Positions 55,597-64,000 of a DNA stretch of 64,000 nucleotides are shown one piece after another. The position numbers were made by a program, and so were the translations under genes. Source of the DNA: Pseudomonas capeferrum (GTDB lineage: Bacteria > Pseudomonadota > Gammaproteobacteria > Pseudomonadales > Pseudomonadaceae); the NCBI RefSeq assembly GCF_013523055.1, contig NZ_JAAMQM010000005.1, forward strand, positions 1 through 64,000, given 5' to 3'. Within the stretch, counting starts at the first letter, position 1. Each line of letters begins with the position of its first letter. Below the pieces are notes generated by a model, which searched no databases, was not told the origin of the DNA, and saw only the letters and a program-made list of their open reading frames with translations.

Positions 55597-56067
55597 ATGC
55601 AAAGCGAGCTGGACGTCTACGACCGACGCATCCTGGAGTTGCTGCAAGAGGACGCTTCGCTTTCCAGTGCCCAGGTCGCCGAGCGGGTCGGCCTGTCGCA
55701 GTCGCCTTGCTGGCGGCGCATCCAGAGATTGAAGGATGAAGGGATAATTCGCGCCCAGGTCACGTTGCTGGACCGCAAGAAGATCGGGCTCGATACGCAG
55801 ATATTTGCCGAAGTGAAACTCAACGCCCACGGTCGCTCCAACTTCACCGAGTTCACGGAAGCGATCCGCGGTTTTCCGGAAGTGCTGGAGTGCCATGTGC
55901 TGATGGGATCGGTGGACTTTCTGCTACGGATCGTCACCCCGGACATCGAAGCCTACGAACGTTTCTTCTTCGAAAAGCTATCCAATGTGCCGGGGATCCA
56001 GGAGGTCAATTCGATCGTGGCGTTGTCCGAGATCAAGTCCACGACCAGTCTTCCCTTAACGCGTTGA
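55597..56067 (+). CDS. Lrp/AsnC-family transcriptional regulator
   Basis: A 156-residue feast/famine regulator. It has the N-terminal HTH (DRRILELLQEDASLSSAQVA, ERVGLSQSPCWRRIQRLKDE) and the C-terminal RAM/ACT domain (IFAEVKLNAHGRSNFTEFTE, FPEVLECHVLMGSVDFLLRI). Its divergent neighbour encodes an ACT-like protein, which it might control. Its 3' end overlaps the convergent CYTH gene by 12 bp. Confidence 0.95.
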   Translation: MQSELDVYDRRILELLQEDASLSSAQVAERVGLSQSPCWRRIQRLKDEGIIRAQVTLLDRKKIGLDTQIFAEVKLNAHGRSNFTEFTEAIRGFPEVLECHVLMGSVDFLLRIVTPDIEAYERFFFEKLSNVPGIQEVNSIVALSEIKSTTSLPLTR

Positions 56068-57435
56068 GGCGGGTTTGAGCAGCTGTTTCCAGGCCGGGCT
56101 CTGGGCCATGACCAGTACCTGCTGAACGCGCGCCTCCAGCGATTCGTCACTGATTGGCTGGTTGGCCAGTTGGTGCAGCTTGTTCAGCTCGCCGAACAGG
56201 CGGTCCAGTTGCGGGACCTCCAGTACCTGACGCGCATGGTGCAGCCATGCCTGGATGCGCTCGATGCGAGGCAGCTGCTCCGCCAGGTCTTCGGGTTGCT
56301 GCTGGTACAGCGGCAGCTTCAGGTCGCGGGCTTCGTCGCTCAGTTCGTGGGCAAGCCAGTTGGCGAGTTGTGCCTGACCCTGACGTTCGCCGCGCTTGTT
56401 GCGGTCGAGGGTCCAGGCACGGGCCAGCAGCCAGCGCGAAGTCTCCAGGGAGAACTGGCCCCAGCGGACGTCTTCGAGCTCTTCGGCGAACTGCTCCGGT
56501 GCCGCGCGGCGAATGTCTTCGTCATCGTTACCGGCCAGCACCAGAGGACGCCAATCTTCCAGCAAGGCGTCGAGGCTGGTGCGCAGGGCGCGGGTGGTGG
56601 CGCGAGGCCCCGCCTGGCCCAGGCTGTTGGCGAGGGCGCGCAGCTCCGAAAGGCATTCGACCCAGTCCTGCAGCAGGCGCCAGTGGCCATTGAAGCGGTA
56701 CTGTTCGGCCAGCCGCTGGCTGCTGCCCAGCAGTTGCCAGGCCAGGGCCGAAAACGCATCGTCCACCGACATTTCCGGATCCAGGCCGACGCTTGGCAGG
56801 CCCAATGAGTAACTGTCGGCGTCGAGCAGGCGATAACCGCGCTCTGCCTTGCTGATGTCACAAGGCATCAAGGGCAGGCTCGCGGCCAGTTCGGCGGCCA
56901 GCTCCAGCAAGGCTTGCGGATCGCCCTCGCGCAGCTCCAGCTCCAGCTCGCAGATCGCTTCCTTGCGCTTGCCGGCGCTCACGGTGCCTTGATCCAGCGC
57001 CGCTTCGATCACCACCTTGGCTTTGCCGCGGCCCCAGGAAATCTCGGCGTACTCACGCGTGAAATCGGTGGTGAACAGCGGCTTGATGGTCTTCTTGTCG
57101 AGCTCGGCCAATTGCTCTGGCCAGCAGGTGGCATCGAGCTTCTTCAGATCGAGCTTCGCCTTCTCCAGCTGCCATTCGTACTCGTTGCGCTCGGACAGCC
57201 CGGCTACGCTTTGGCCGCGGCACTTGAGGGTCTGGATGATGACTTCACCGTCCCGACGCAGGCGTAGCGCGACCTTGGCGGCCGACAGGTCGCGTTCAGG
57301 GGTGTCGAAGTACTGATTGAGCAGCTCGCGGGTCTGCCAGCCGGACTTGTTGCGCTTCTTCAGCAGAGGGTGCTCGCGCAGGGCGGCTAGGGTCTCGCGG
57401 CTGGCGCGGAGTTTGAGTTCGGTTTCTTTGTGCAT
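56056..57435 (-). CDS. CYTH-domain protein (inorganic triphosphatase YgiF-like)
   Basis: A 459-residue protein. The N-terminal CYTH tunnel fold has the ExExK signature Glu4-x-Glu6-x-Lys8 (KETELKLRA), LNQYFDTPERDLSAAKVALR, LKCRGQSVAGLSERNEYEWQ and AVIEAALDQG-type strand. The C-terminal half (about 250-459) is helical and CHAD-like (LRTSLDALLEDWRPL). E. coli YgiF, with the same layout, hydrolyses inorganic triphosphate. It converges on the Lrp gene with a 12-bp overlap and is divergent from argE. Confidence 0.9.
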   Translation of the reverse strand: MHKETELKLRASRETLAALREHPLLKKRNKSGWQTRELLNQYFDTPERDLSAAKVALRLRRDGEVIIQTLKCRGQSVAGLSERNEYEWQLEKAKLDLKKLDATCWPEQLAELDKKTIKPLFTTDFTREYAEISWGRGKAKVVIEAALDQGTVSAGKRKEAICELELELREGDPQALLELAAELAASLPLMPCDISKAERGYRLLDADSYSLGLPSVGLDPEMSVDDAFSALAWQLLGSSQRLAEQYRFNGHWRLLQDWVECLSELRALANSLGQAGPRATTRALRTSLDALLEDWRPLVLAGNDDEDIRRAAPEQFAEELEDVRWGQFSLETSRWLLARAWTLDRNKRGERQGQAQLANWLAHELSDEARDLKLPLYQQQPEDLAEQLPRIERIQAWLHHARQVLEVPQLDRLFGELNKLHQLANQPISDESLEARVQQVLVMAQSPAWKQLLKPASTR

Positions 57436-57561
57436 CGCTGGGTGATCCAGGCTCGAAGGACGGTGCGTCTAGGCAGCCCAGTGTACAGGAGTCGGCCGCC
57501 AACGGTTTATTCCCGGTGCCGTAAGGTCCTATGATGGGCAACGACCTCGAGGAGAACGCGC

Positions 57562-58719
57562 ATGCCGCTGCCGTCGCTTAAAGACCAGTTCGCCGCCCTG
57601 ATCGCCGCGCCTTCGGTCAGTTGTACCCAGCCTTCGCTGGACCAGTCCAACCGCACGGTGATCGATTTGTTGGCCGGCTGGCTGGGCGATCTCGGATTCG
57701 CCTGTGAAGTCCAGCAGGTGACGCCGGGCAAGTTCAACCTCCTGGCCAGCCGCGGCAGCGGGCCTGGTGGCCTGGTGCTGGCCGGTCACAGCGATACGGT
57801 GCCCTACGACCCGCAGCTATGGAAAAGCGATCCCCTCAAGCTCACCGAGGCGGACGGTCGCTGGATCGGCTTGGGCAGTTGTGACATGAAGGGCTTCTTT
57901 GCGCTGGTCATCGAGGCTGTCAGGCCGTTGCTCGAGCATGATTTCAAGCAGCCCCTGCTGATCCTGGCGACCTGCGACGAAGAAAGCTCGATGTCGGGTG
58001 CCCGTGCGCTCGCCGAGGCCGGTAGGCCCCTGGGTCGTGCGGCGGTCATCGGCGAGCCGACGGGGCTCAAGCCGATTCGCATGCACAAGGGCATCCTGAT
58101 GGATCGCATCGAGATTCTCGGCCGTAGCGGCCATTCGTCGGACCCGAGCCTGGGACGCAGCGCCCTGGAAGCCATGCACGCGGTGATGGCCGAGCTGATG
58201 GGGCTACGCCGGGAATGGCAGCAGGTCTATCGCAATCCGCAGTTCGGTGTGCCTTCGCCCACCCTCAACTTCGGTTGCATTCATGGTGGCGACAACCCCA
58301 ACCGCATTTGCGGCCAGTGCTCCCTGGAATTCGACCTGCGCCCGCTGCCAGGCATGGACCCCGAACAATTACGAGACGCCATTCGTCATAAACTCACGCC
58401 GCTGGCCGAGCGGCATGAGGTTCGGATCGACTACGCGCCGCTGTTCCCTGATGTGCCGCCTTTCGAGCAGGATGGCGATGCCGAACTTGTGCAACTGGCC
58501 GAACGTCTCACCGGACATCGCGCCGAAGCCGTGGCCTTCGGTACCGAAGCCCCTTATTTTCAGCGTCTCGGCTGCGAGACTCTGGTGCTGGGTCCGGGTG
58601 ACATCGCTTGTGCCCACCAGCCCGACGAGTATCTGGAAATGTCACGCATCGAGCCAACCGTGCGTCTATTGCGTGAATTGATCCAGCATTACTGCCTCGG
58701 TTCGCCAATCAGCCGCTGA
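57562..58719 (+). CDS. argE: acetylornithine deacetylase
   Basis: A 385-residue M20-family dizinc deacetylase that frees ornithine in arginine synthesis. Metal and catalytic motifs: LVLAGHSDTVPYDPQLWKSD (His and Asp), GLGSCDMKGFFALVIEAV (Asp), LILATCDEESSMSGARALAE (Glu-Glu) and AVIGEPTGLKPIRMHKGILM. The ATG follows GAGGAG. argA follows on the same strand after 115 bp; the argE-argA pairing is usual in Pseudomonas. Confidence 0.95.
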   Translation: MPLPSLKDQFAALIAAPSVSCTQPSLDQSNRTVIDLLAGWLGDLGFACEVQQVTPGKFNLLASRGSGPGGLVLAGHSDTVPYDPQLWKSDPLKLTEADGRWIGLGSCDMKGFFALVIEAVRPLLEHDFKQPLLILATCDEESSMSGARALAEAGRPLGRAAVIGEPTGLKPIRMHKGILMDRIEILGRSGHSSDPSLGRSALEAMHAVMAELMGLRREWQQVYRNPQFGVPSPTLNFGCIHGGDNPNRICGQCSLEFDLRPLPGMDPEQLRDAIRHKLTPLAERHEVRIDYAPLFPDVPPFEQDGDAELVQLAERLTGHRAEAVAFGTEAPYFQRLGCETLVLGPGDIACAHQPDEYLEMSRIEPTVRLLRELIQHYCLGSPISR

Positions 58720-58834
58720 ACCCAACCGTCTATCACCCAAGGAGGTTGCCGTGACGCCAAGCCTGCTCCGACGATAACCCTTCGAGCGCTGTGAGCCTTT
58801 CCGTTCTTGTCCATTTTCCCTACAGGCCCTGTTC

Positions 58835-60133
58835 ATGCCCGAATACGTCAATTGGCTGCGTCATGCTTCCCCTTATATCAACGCCCACCGCGATTGCACT
58901 TTCGTGGTCATGTTGCCCGGCGATGGGGTCGAGCACCCCAACTTCGGCAATATCGTCCATGACCTGGTGCTGCTGCACAGTCTCGGCGTGAGGCTGGTGC
59001 TGGTCCACGGCTCGCGGCCGCAGATCGAAAGCCGCCTGGCTGCCCGCGGGCTGACGCCGCATTACCATCGCGGCATGCGCATTACCGACGCTGCGACCCT
59101 GGATTGCGTGATCGACGCGGTGGGCCATTTGCGTATCGCCATCGAGGCACGCCTGTCGATGGACATGGCCGCCTCGCCGATGCAGGGTTCGCGCCTGCGC
59201 GTCGCCTCCGGCAACCTGGTGACCGCGCGGCCGCTGGGTGTGCTTGAAGGGGTGGACTATCACCATACCGGCGAGGTACGCCGAGTCGATCGCCGGGGTA
59301 TCAATCGTCTGCTCGACGAGCGATCCATCGTGCTCTTGTCATCCTTGGGGTATTCCCCGACCGGCGAGATCTTCAACCTGGCCTGTGAAGACGTGGCCAC
59401 GCGCGCCGCGATCGACCTGGGCGCCGACAAGCTGCTGCTGTTCGGCGCCGAATCCGGGCTGATGGACGAAAACGGCAAGCTGGTACGTGAGTTGCGCCCC
59501 CAGCAGGTGCCAGCGCACCTGGCGCGTCTGGGCAGCGACTACCAGGGCGAACTGCTGGATGCCGCCGCGCAGGCCTGCAAGGGCGGTGTCGCCCGCAGTC
59601 ATATCGTCAGCTACGCCGAAAATGGAGCGCTGCTCACCGAGCTGTTCACCCGCGATGGCGGGGGCACACTGGTGGCGCAGGAGCAGTTCGAGATTGTTCG
59701 GGAAGCCACGATCGAGGACGTCGGCGGTTTGCTCGAGCTGATCAGCCCGCTCGAGGAACAAGGCATCCTGGTGCGCCGCTCACGCGAGGTGCTGGAGCGC
59801 GAGATCGAGCAGTTCAGCGTGGTCGAGCGCGATGGGATGATCATCGCCTGTGCCGCGCTTTACCCGATTGCCGAGTCCGAGGCGGGTGAGCTGGCGTGCC
59901 TGGCGGTCAATCCGGAGTATCGTCACGGTGGGCGAGGGGATGACCTTTTGGAGCGTATCGAAAGCCGTGCGCGACAGCTGGGGTTGAACACCCTGTTCGT
60001 GCTCACGACGCGTACCGCGCACTGGTTCCGCGAGCGTGGTTTCGTTCCTAGCGGAGTGGAGCGTCTACCGGCGGCGCGGGCTTCGCTGTACAACTACCAG
60101 CGTAATTCGAAGATCTTCGAGAAGGGTATCTGA
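58835..60133 (+). CDS. argA: N-acetylglutamate synthase
   Basis: A 432-residue enzyme that makes N-acetylglutamate, the first step of arginine synthesis. It has an N-terminal amino-acid-kinase-like regulatory domain (about 1-290; VHGSRPQIESRLAARG, SLGYSPTGEIFNLACEDVAT) and a C-terminal GNAT acetyltransferase (about 295-432; IACAALYPIAESEAGELACL then AVNPEYRHGGRGDDLLERIE). Length is standard. A REP array starts 63 bp downstream. Confidence 0.96.
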   Translation: MPEYVNWLRHASPYINAHRDCTFVVMLPGDGVEHPNFGNIVHDLVLLHSLGVRLVLVHGSRPQIESRLAARGLTPHYHRGMRITDAATLDCVIDAVGHLRIAIEARLSMDMAASPMQGSRLRVASGNLVTARPLGVLEGVDYHHTGEVRRVDRRGINRLLDERSIVLLSSLGYSPTGEIFNLACEDVATRAAIDLGADKLLLFGAESGLMDENGKLVRELRPQQVPAHLARLGSDYQGELLDAAAQACKGGVARSHIVSYAENGALLTELFTRDGGGTLVAQEQFEIVREATIEDVGGLLELISPLEEQGILVRRSREVLEREIEQFSVVERDGMIIACAALYPIAESEAGELACLAVNPEYRHGGRGDDLLERIESRARQLGLNTLFVLTTRTAHWFRERGFVPSGVERLPAARASLYNYQRNSKIFEKGI

Positions 60134-60196
60134 GCTTCTGGGAGAAACGACGGGAGTGTGATTATCGTCGGGTGCATGTCTTGGATGGTGTAGCGT

Positions 60197-60570
60197 TCTT
60201 TAGATCGAGCGCCGCTTGCGCTGCGCTTCGCGGGCAAGCCCGCTCCCACTGGTCGGGCGCTGCTTGTGTGGAAACCCGCTTCCGCCGGTCGGGCGCTGCT
60301 TGTGTGGGAACCCGCTCCCACTGGTCGGGCGCTACTTGTGTGGAAACCCGCTCCCGCCGGTCGAGCGCTGCTTGTGTGGGAACCCGCTCCCACCGGTCGG
60401 GCGCTGCTTGTGTGGGAACCCGCTCCCGCCGGTCGGGCGTGCTTGTGTGGTAACCCGCTCCCACCGGTCGGGCGCTGCTTGTGTGGTAACCCGCTCCCAC
60501 TGATCGGGCGTGCTTTTGTGGGAGCGGGCTTGCCCGCGAAGCGCAGCGCAAGCGGCGCTCGATCTAAAGA
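60197..60570. repeat. tandem REP-like array enclosed by a perfect 53-bp inverted repeat
   Basis: Arms 60197-60249 and 60518-60570 are exact reverse complements over 53 bp and carry the REP core CGCGGGCAAGCCCGCTCCCAC. Between them about eight units of 35-36 bp recur, each with AACCCGCTCCCACYGGTCGG or a variant followed by GCGCTGCTTGTGTGG. The left arm itself supplies the first half-unit. All short ORFs across it are artefacts. It fills the gap between argA and the convergent glutamine-synthetase-like gene. Confidence 0.95.
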
Positions 60571-60692
60571 GCACTATGCACTCAAGACCTACGCCCGGTA
60601 ACCATGGCGCACCAGAGACAACATCTCGCAACCCAAACAAAAACGCCGTCGATCATGACGGCGTTTTCATTTACACGATATGCAGATACCAG

Positions 60693-62069
60693 TTACACGG
60701 TATGCAGATACCAGTTGTACTCAAGGTCCGAGATCGAGTGCTCGAACTCCTCCAGCTCACTCTCCTTGCACGCGACGAAGATGTCGATGTACTTCGGATC
60801 GATGTACTTGTTGAGGATCTCGCTGTCGTCCAGCGTGCGCAGCGCATCGCGCAGGTTGTTCGGCAGGCTCTGCTCCAGCTGTTCGTAGGAGTTGCCCTCG
60901 ATCGGCGTACCCGGGTCGATCTTGTTGGTCAGACCATGGTGAACGCCCGCCAGGACCGCCGCCATCATCAGGTACGGGTTGGCGTCCGCTCCCGCCACGC
61001 GATGCTCGAGGCGTACGGCGTCCGGCGTGCCGGTCGGAACGCGCAGGGCCACGGTACGGTTGTCCAGGCCCCAGCTTGGTGCGTTCGGCACGTAGAACTG
61101 CGCGCCGAAGCGACGGTAGGAGTTCACGTTCGGGCAAAGGAAGGCCATGGAGGCGGGCAGGGTCTCGAGCACACCGCCGATCGCGTTGCGTAACGCGGCG
61201 TTCTGCTCGGGATCCTCGCTGGTGAAGATGTTGTGACCATCCTTGTCCAGCACGGAAATATGTACATGCAGGCCATTGCCCGCCTGGCCCGGATAGGGCT
61301 TGGCCATGAAGGTGGTGTCCATCTCATGGTCGTAGGCGATGTTCTTGATCAGGCGCTTGAGCAGCACTGCATAGTCGCAGGCCTTGAGCGGATCAGGGAC
61401 GTGGTGCAGGTTGACTTCGAACTGGGCCGGAGCACTTTCCTTGACGATGGCATCGGCCGGAATGCCCTGTTCCTTGGCACCTTCGAGAATGTCCTGGAGG
61501 CAGTCGGCGTATTCGTCCAGGTCATCGATCAGGTAGACCTGGGTCGATTGCGGACGCTTTCCCGAGATCGGCGAGCGTGGCGGCTGCGGACGGCCATTCA
61601 CGTTCTCCTGGTCGATCAGGTAGAACTCGAGCTCGAAGGCTGCGCAGATGGTCAGGCCCAGGTCATCGAACTTGCTCACTACCTGACGCAGGACTTCACG
61701 CGGGTCGGCGAAGAACGGGGTGCCTTCGATTTCGTGCATGGTCATCAGCAGCTGCGCGGTCGGGCGCTTCTGCCAAGGCTCGTTGCACAGGGTGTCCGGG
61801 ATCGGATAGCAGATGCGGTCAGCATCGCCGATGTCCAGGCCCAGACCCGTGCTCTCTACGGTCGAGCCGTTGATGTCCAGGGCAAAGAGGGAGGCAGGCA
61901 GGTTGATGCCTTTCTCGTAAACCTTGTGGAGGCTGGTGCGCTCGATGCGCTTGCCGCGCACCACACCATTCATATCTGCAATCAGAAGGTCAACGTAGAG
62001 AACCTCAGGATGTTCCTTAAGGAACGCGTTCGCTTCGTTAAGCTGAACGGCACGCGGGGGTACCGACAT
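60693..62069 (-). CDS. glutamine synthetase family protein (gamma-glutamylpolyamine synthetase type)
   Basis: A 458-residue GlnA-like ligase of the PuuA/PauA/SpuB group, which attaches glutamate to putrescine or other polyamines for catabolism. It has LLIADMNGVVRGKRIERTSL in the N-terminal beta-grasp domain, CAAFELEFYLID (catalytic Glu), GLHVHISVLDKDG and the adenine/glutamate region VRLEHRVAGADANPYLMMAA. It is divergent from a second GS-like gene across a 668-bp gap, matching the spuB-spuI arrangement of Pseudomonas. The exact paralogue is inferred from position. Confidence 0.9.
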   Translation of the reverse strand: MSVPPRAVQLNEANAFLKEHPEVLYVDLLIADMNGVVRGKRIERTSLHKVYEKGINLPASLFALDINGSTVESTGLGLDIGDADRICYPIPDTLCNEPWQKRPTAQLLMTMHEIEGTPFFADPREVLRQVVSKFDDLGLTICAAFELEFYLIDQENVNGRPQPPRSPISGKRPQSTQVYLIDDLDEYADCLQDILEGAKEQGIPADAIVKESAPAQFEVNLHHVPDPLKACDYAVLLKRLIKNIAYDHEMDTTFMAKPYPGQAGNGLHVHISVLDKDGHNIFTSEDPEQNAALRNAIGGVLETLPASMAFLCPNVNSYRRFGAQFYVPNAPSWGLDNRTVALRVPTGTPDAVRLEHRVAGADANPYLMMAAVLAGVHHGLTNKIDPGTPIEGNSYEQLEQSLPNNLRDALRTLDDSEILNKYIDPKYIDIFVACKESELEEFEHSISDLEYNWYLHTV

Positions 62070-62737
62070 GATGCAACACCTTTGTTGTTAAAAATATCAA
62101 TCAAACGAGGATCGCAAGCTCAGTCAAACGGAAAGCAGTCACTAAGTCAAGCGAGCCTCATGATGCCCTAAAACGGCATGCAAGCGGCATTTTTGCCGCA
62201 ATTTAGGGCGTCAGCATGCCCAGCGGCTCTCTTACTGTAGGCGACTCTGCTTGGCCGTATGGTATTTTTTACAGAGGTGTTGTGTAAAAAAATGAACAAG
62301 GCTAAGCTCGGCAACAACCCATAACAGTAATAATACCGGGGGTTGCATGTTTCGCCTGCCGCTACCTGAAAGCACCGTCCGCCTTGATCAGCCCGGCCAT
62401 TTTCCTGCTCGCCGCATGGCATTCGGGCAGCTCGCTCCAAGCCCCGACACACTGGCCACAATAATTGACGGTCAGCAGTTTGCCTTCTCATTCCGTAGCG
62501 GTTTACTGCACGCCTTCGCTTCATCCTGCCCTCCTGTTTCACCCAAGAATCGCCCCGTTGACGTGGATCCATCGCCATTGCGCGTGGGGCGCTTTGCTTT
62601 CGTCATGAGCACGATCCAGAATTACTGCGAGGGTCTGTCCAGGCCCTCCCGGTCATACATGACCAAAACCGACCGACGCCAGGCGTCCGCAGCGCCCGGC
62701 TTTCGCCAGCCGGGTCAAATTACCTCCTGAGGTATTT
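62070..62737. promoter_or_regulatory. divergent regulatory gap between two polyamine ligase genes
   Basis: A 668-bp gap that must hold both promoters. Frames at 62347-62730 (plus) and 62168-62578 (minus) overlap each other and have no recognisable content or ribosome sites; I reject them as genes. The stretch 62260-62330 is AT-rich and a likely promoter zone. I see no clear operator palindrome. Confidence 0.5.
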
Positions 62738-64000
62738 ATGAGTAACAACCTCGACCAGCTCACCGATTGGTTGAAAGAGCACAAGATCACCGAAGTCGAA
62801 TGCCTCATCAGCGACTTGACGGGCATCACCCGCGGCAAGATTTCGCCGACCAACAAGTTCATCGCCGAAAAGGGCATGCGCCTGCCCGAGAGCGTATTGC
62901 TGCAGACCGTGACCGGCGACTACGTCGACGACGACATCTATTACGAACTGCTCGATCCGGCCGACATCGACATGATCTGCCGTCCCGACGAAAACGCAGT
63001 GTTTCTGGTGCCCTGGGCGATCGAACCCACTGCCCAGGTGATTCACGACACCTACGACAAGAAGGGCAACCCTGTCGAGCTGTCGCCGCGCAACGTGCTC
63101 AAGAAGGTGCTCAAGCTCTACGCCGAGAAAGGCTGGCAACCGATCGTGGCGCCGGAGATGGAGTTCTACCTGACCAAGCGTTGCGAAGACCCCGATTTCC
63201 CGCTGCAGCCGCCCGTCGGACGCTCCGGGCGCCCTGAAACGGGCCGTCAGTCCTTCTCCATCGAGGCGGCGAACGAATTCGACCCGCTCTTCGAAGATGT
63301 CTACGACTGGTGCGAACTGCAGAACCTGGACCTCGATACCCTGATCCACGAAGACGGCACCGCGCAGATGGAGATCAACTTCCGTCACGGCAATGCCCTG
63401 CACCTGGCCGATCAGATCCTGATCTTCAAGCGCACCATGCGCGAGGCGGCGCTCAAGCACAACGTCGCCGCGACCTTCATGGCCAAGCCCATGACCGGTG
63501 AGCCCGGCAGCGCCATGCACCTGCACCAGAGCATCATCGACGTTCAGACCGGCAAGAACATCTTCTCCAACGAAGATGGCAGCATGAGTGAACTGTTCCT
63601 GCATCACATCGGTGGCCTGCAGAAGTACATCCCCGTGGTACTGCCGCTGTTCGCGCCCAACGTCAACTCGTTCCGCCGTTTCCTGCCGGATACCTCGGCA
63701 CCGGTGAATGTCGAGTGGGGTGAAGAAAACCGCACCGTCGGCCTGCGTGTGCCGGATGCCGGCCCGCAGAACCGCCGTGTCGAGAACCGCCTGCCGGGCG
63801 CGGACGCCAACCCTTACCTGGCCATCGCGGCCAGCCTGCTGTGCGGCTACATCGGCATGGTCGAAGGCATCGAAGCCAGCGCGCCGGTACAGGGACGTGG
63901 CTACGAACGCCGCAACCTGCGCTTGCCCCTGACCATCGAGGACGCCTTGGAGCGTATGGAGAACTGCCAGGCCCTGGAGAAATACCTTGGCCGGAAATTC
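62738..64000 (+). CDS. glutamine synthetase family protein, SpuI-like (cut by the right edge)
   Basis: The first 421 codons of a second GlnA-like gamma-glutamylpolyamine synthetase. It begins SNNLDQLTDWLKEHKITEVE and shows LISDLTGITRGKISPTNKFI, VAPEMEFYLTKRCEDPDFPL (catalytic Glu), AMHLHQSIIDVQTGKN and VENRLPGADANPYLAIAASL. The protein is nearly complete at the edge, since family members are about 450 residues. The ATG follows TGAGG. Together with its divergent paralogue it points to a polyamine catabolic cluster continuing to the right. Confidence 0.92.
   Translation, partial: MSNNLDQLTDWLKEHKITEVECLISDLTGITRGKISPTNKFIAEKGMRLPESVLLQTVTGDYVDDDIYYELLDPADIDMICRPDENAVFLVPWAIEPTAQVIHDTYDKKGNPVELSPRNVLKKVLKLYAEKGWQPIVAPEMEFYLTKRCEDPDFPLQPPVGRSGRPETGRQSFSIEAANEFDPLFEDVYDWCELQNLDLDTLIHEDGTAQMEINFRHGNALHLADQILIFKRTMREAALKHNVAATFMAKPMTGEPGSAMHLHQSIIDVQTGKNIFSNEDGSMSELFLHHIGGLQKYIPVVLPLFAPNVNSFRRFLPDTSAPVNVEWGEENRTVGLRVPDAGPQNRRVENRLPGADANPYLAIAASLLCGYIGMVEGIEASAPVQGRGYERRNLRLPLTIEDALERMENCQALEKYLGRKF

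Noticed and set aside
60240..60520. CRISPR array
   Set aside because: Units are contiguous and similar throughout, with no unique spacers, no cas genes, and REP arms on both sides.
62347..62730. 127-codon plus-strand ORF between the polyamine ligase genes
   Set aside because: No ribosome site, no recognisable domain, overlapped by an equally long minus-strand frame; likely non-coding regulatory DNA.

Overview
The window looks like a Pseudomonas chromosome, most likely of the P. putida group. The grounds are the high GC content, a LapA-type giant adhesin with divergent lapBC transport genes, and gene orders typical of that genus: hemB-ppk/ppx-trxA-rho-ubiD, 5-FCL/6S RNA/zapA/zapB-like/ygfB-pepP-ubiH, gcvT-gcvH and argE-argA-glutamylpolyamine synthetases. 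REP-type palindromes with the core GCGGG..CCCGC also fit. The species is inferred from gene content, not from a database search.

Layout. 1-8.4 kb: the 5' end of lapA on the minus strand, containing exactly nine 300-bp repeats, and the divergent type I secretion genes lapB and lapC across a long regulatory gap. 8.7-12.4 kb: an aliphatic sulfonate/taurine-type operon (TauD-like dioxygenase, binding protein, ATPase, permease). 12.4-14 kb: a short HTH/WCX regulator and a Sel1-repeat protein. 14.38-15.4 kb: an AT-rich minus-strand islet with a 54-residue rubredoxin, a small membrane protein whose first helix runs into a huge (Ala-Leu) microsatellite, and a frameshifted small gene. 15.9-20.9 kb: a five-gene MarR-controlled FUSC efflux operon with 4-nt overlaps at every junction. 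21.0-23.7 kb: a REP-bounded tandem array, a structured leader, two small Pseudomonas DUF genes and an orphan Rhs protein with a possible RelE-like tail. 23.8-26.9 kb: a four-gene lipoprotein/envelope operon (COG3014-YcfL-LpoB-like-LpoB/CsgG-like).

27.3-64 kb is mostly housekeeping: yaiI, elbB, dedA, hemB, ppk/ppx, trxA, rho, ubiD, a ferredoxin-reductase, a quinone reductase, a FliL-like protein, an EVE-domain protein, 5-FCL, 6S RNA, zapA/zapB-like, ygfB, pepP, ubiH/DUF4442/ubiI-like, a ferric iron ABC binding protein and permease (no ATPase here), gcvTH, DUF2388, an orphan GspE-like ATPase, an ACT-like protein, an Lrp regulator, a CYTH protein, argE, argA and two divergent glutamine-synthetase-like polyamine genes, the last cut by the window edge.

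The most unusual features are the compound hexanucleotide repeat that encodes (Ala-Leu)28 in frame with a membrane protein, and a family of REP elements built to one plan: an inverted REP pair that in two places encloses a tandemly amplified core, one bounded by perfect 53-bp arms. Also notable are the LapA N-terminus with a PAAG LapG-type site, a FleQ-like box between lapA and lapB, several short genes that are easy to miss, and a probable origin-symmetric rearrangement junction near 27 kb.
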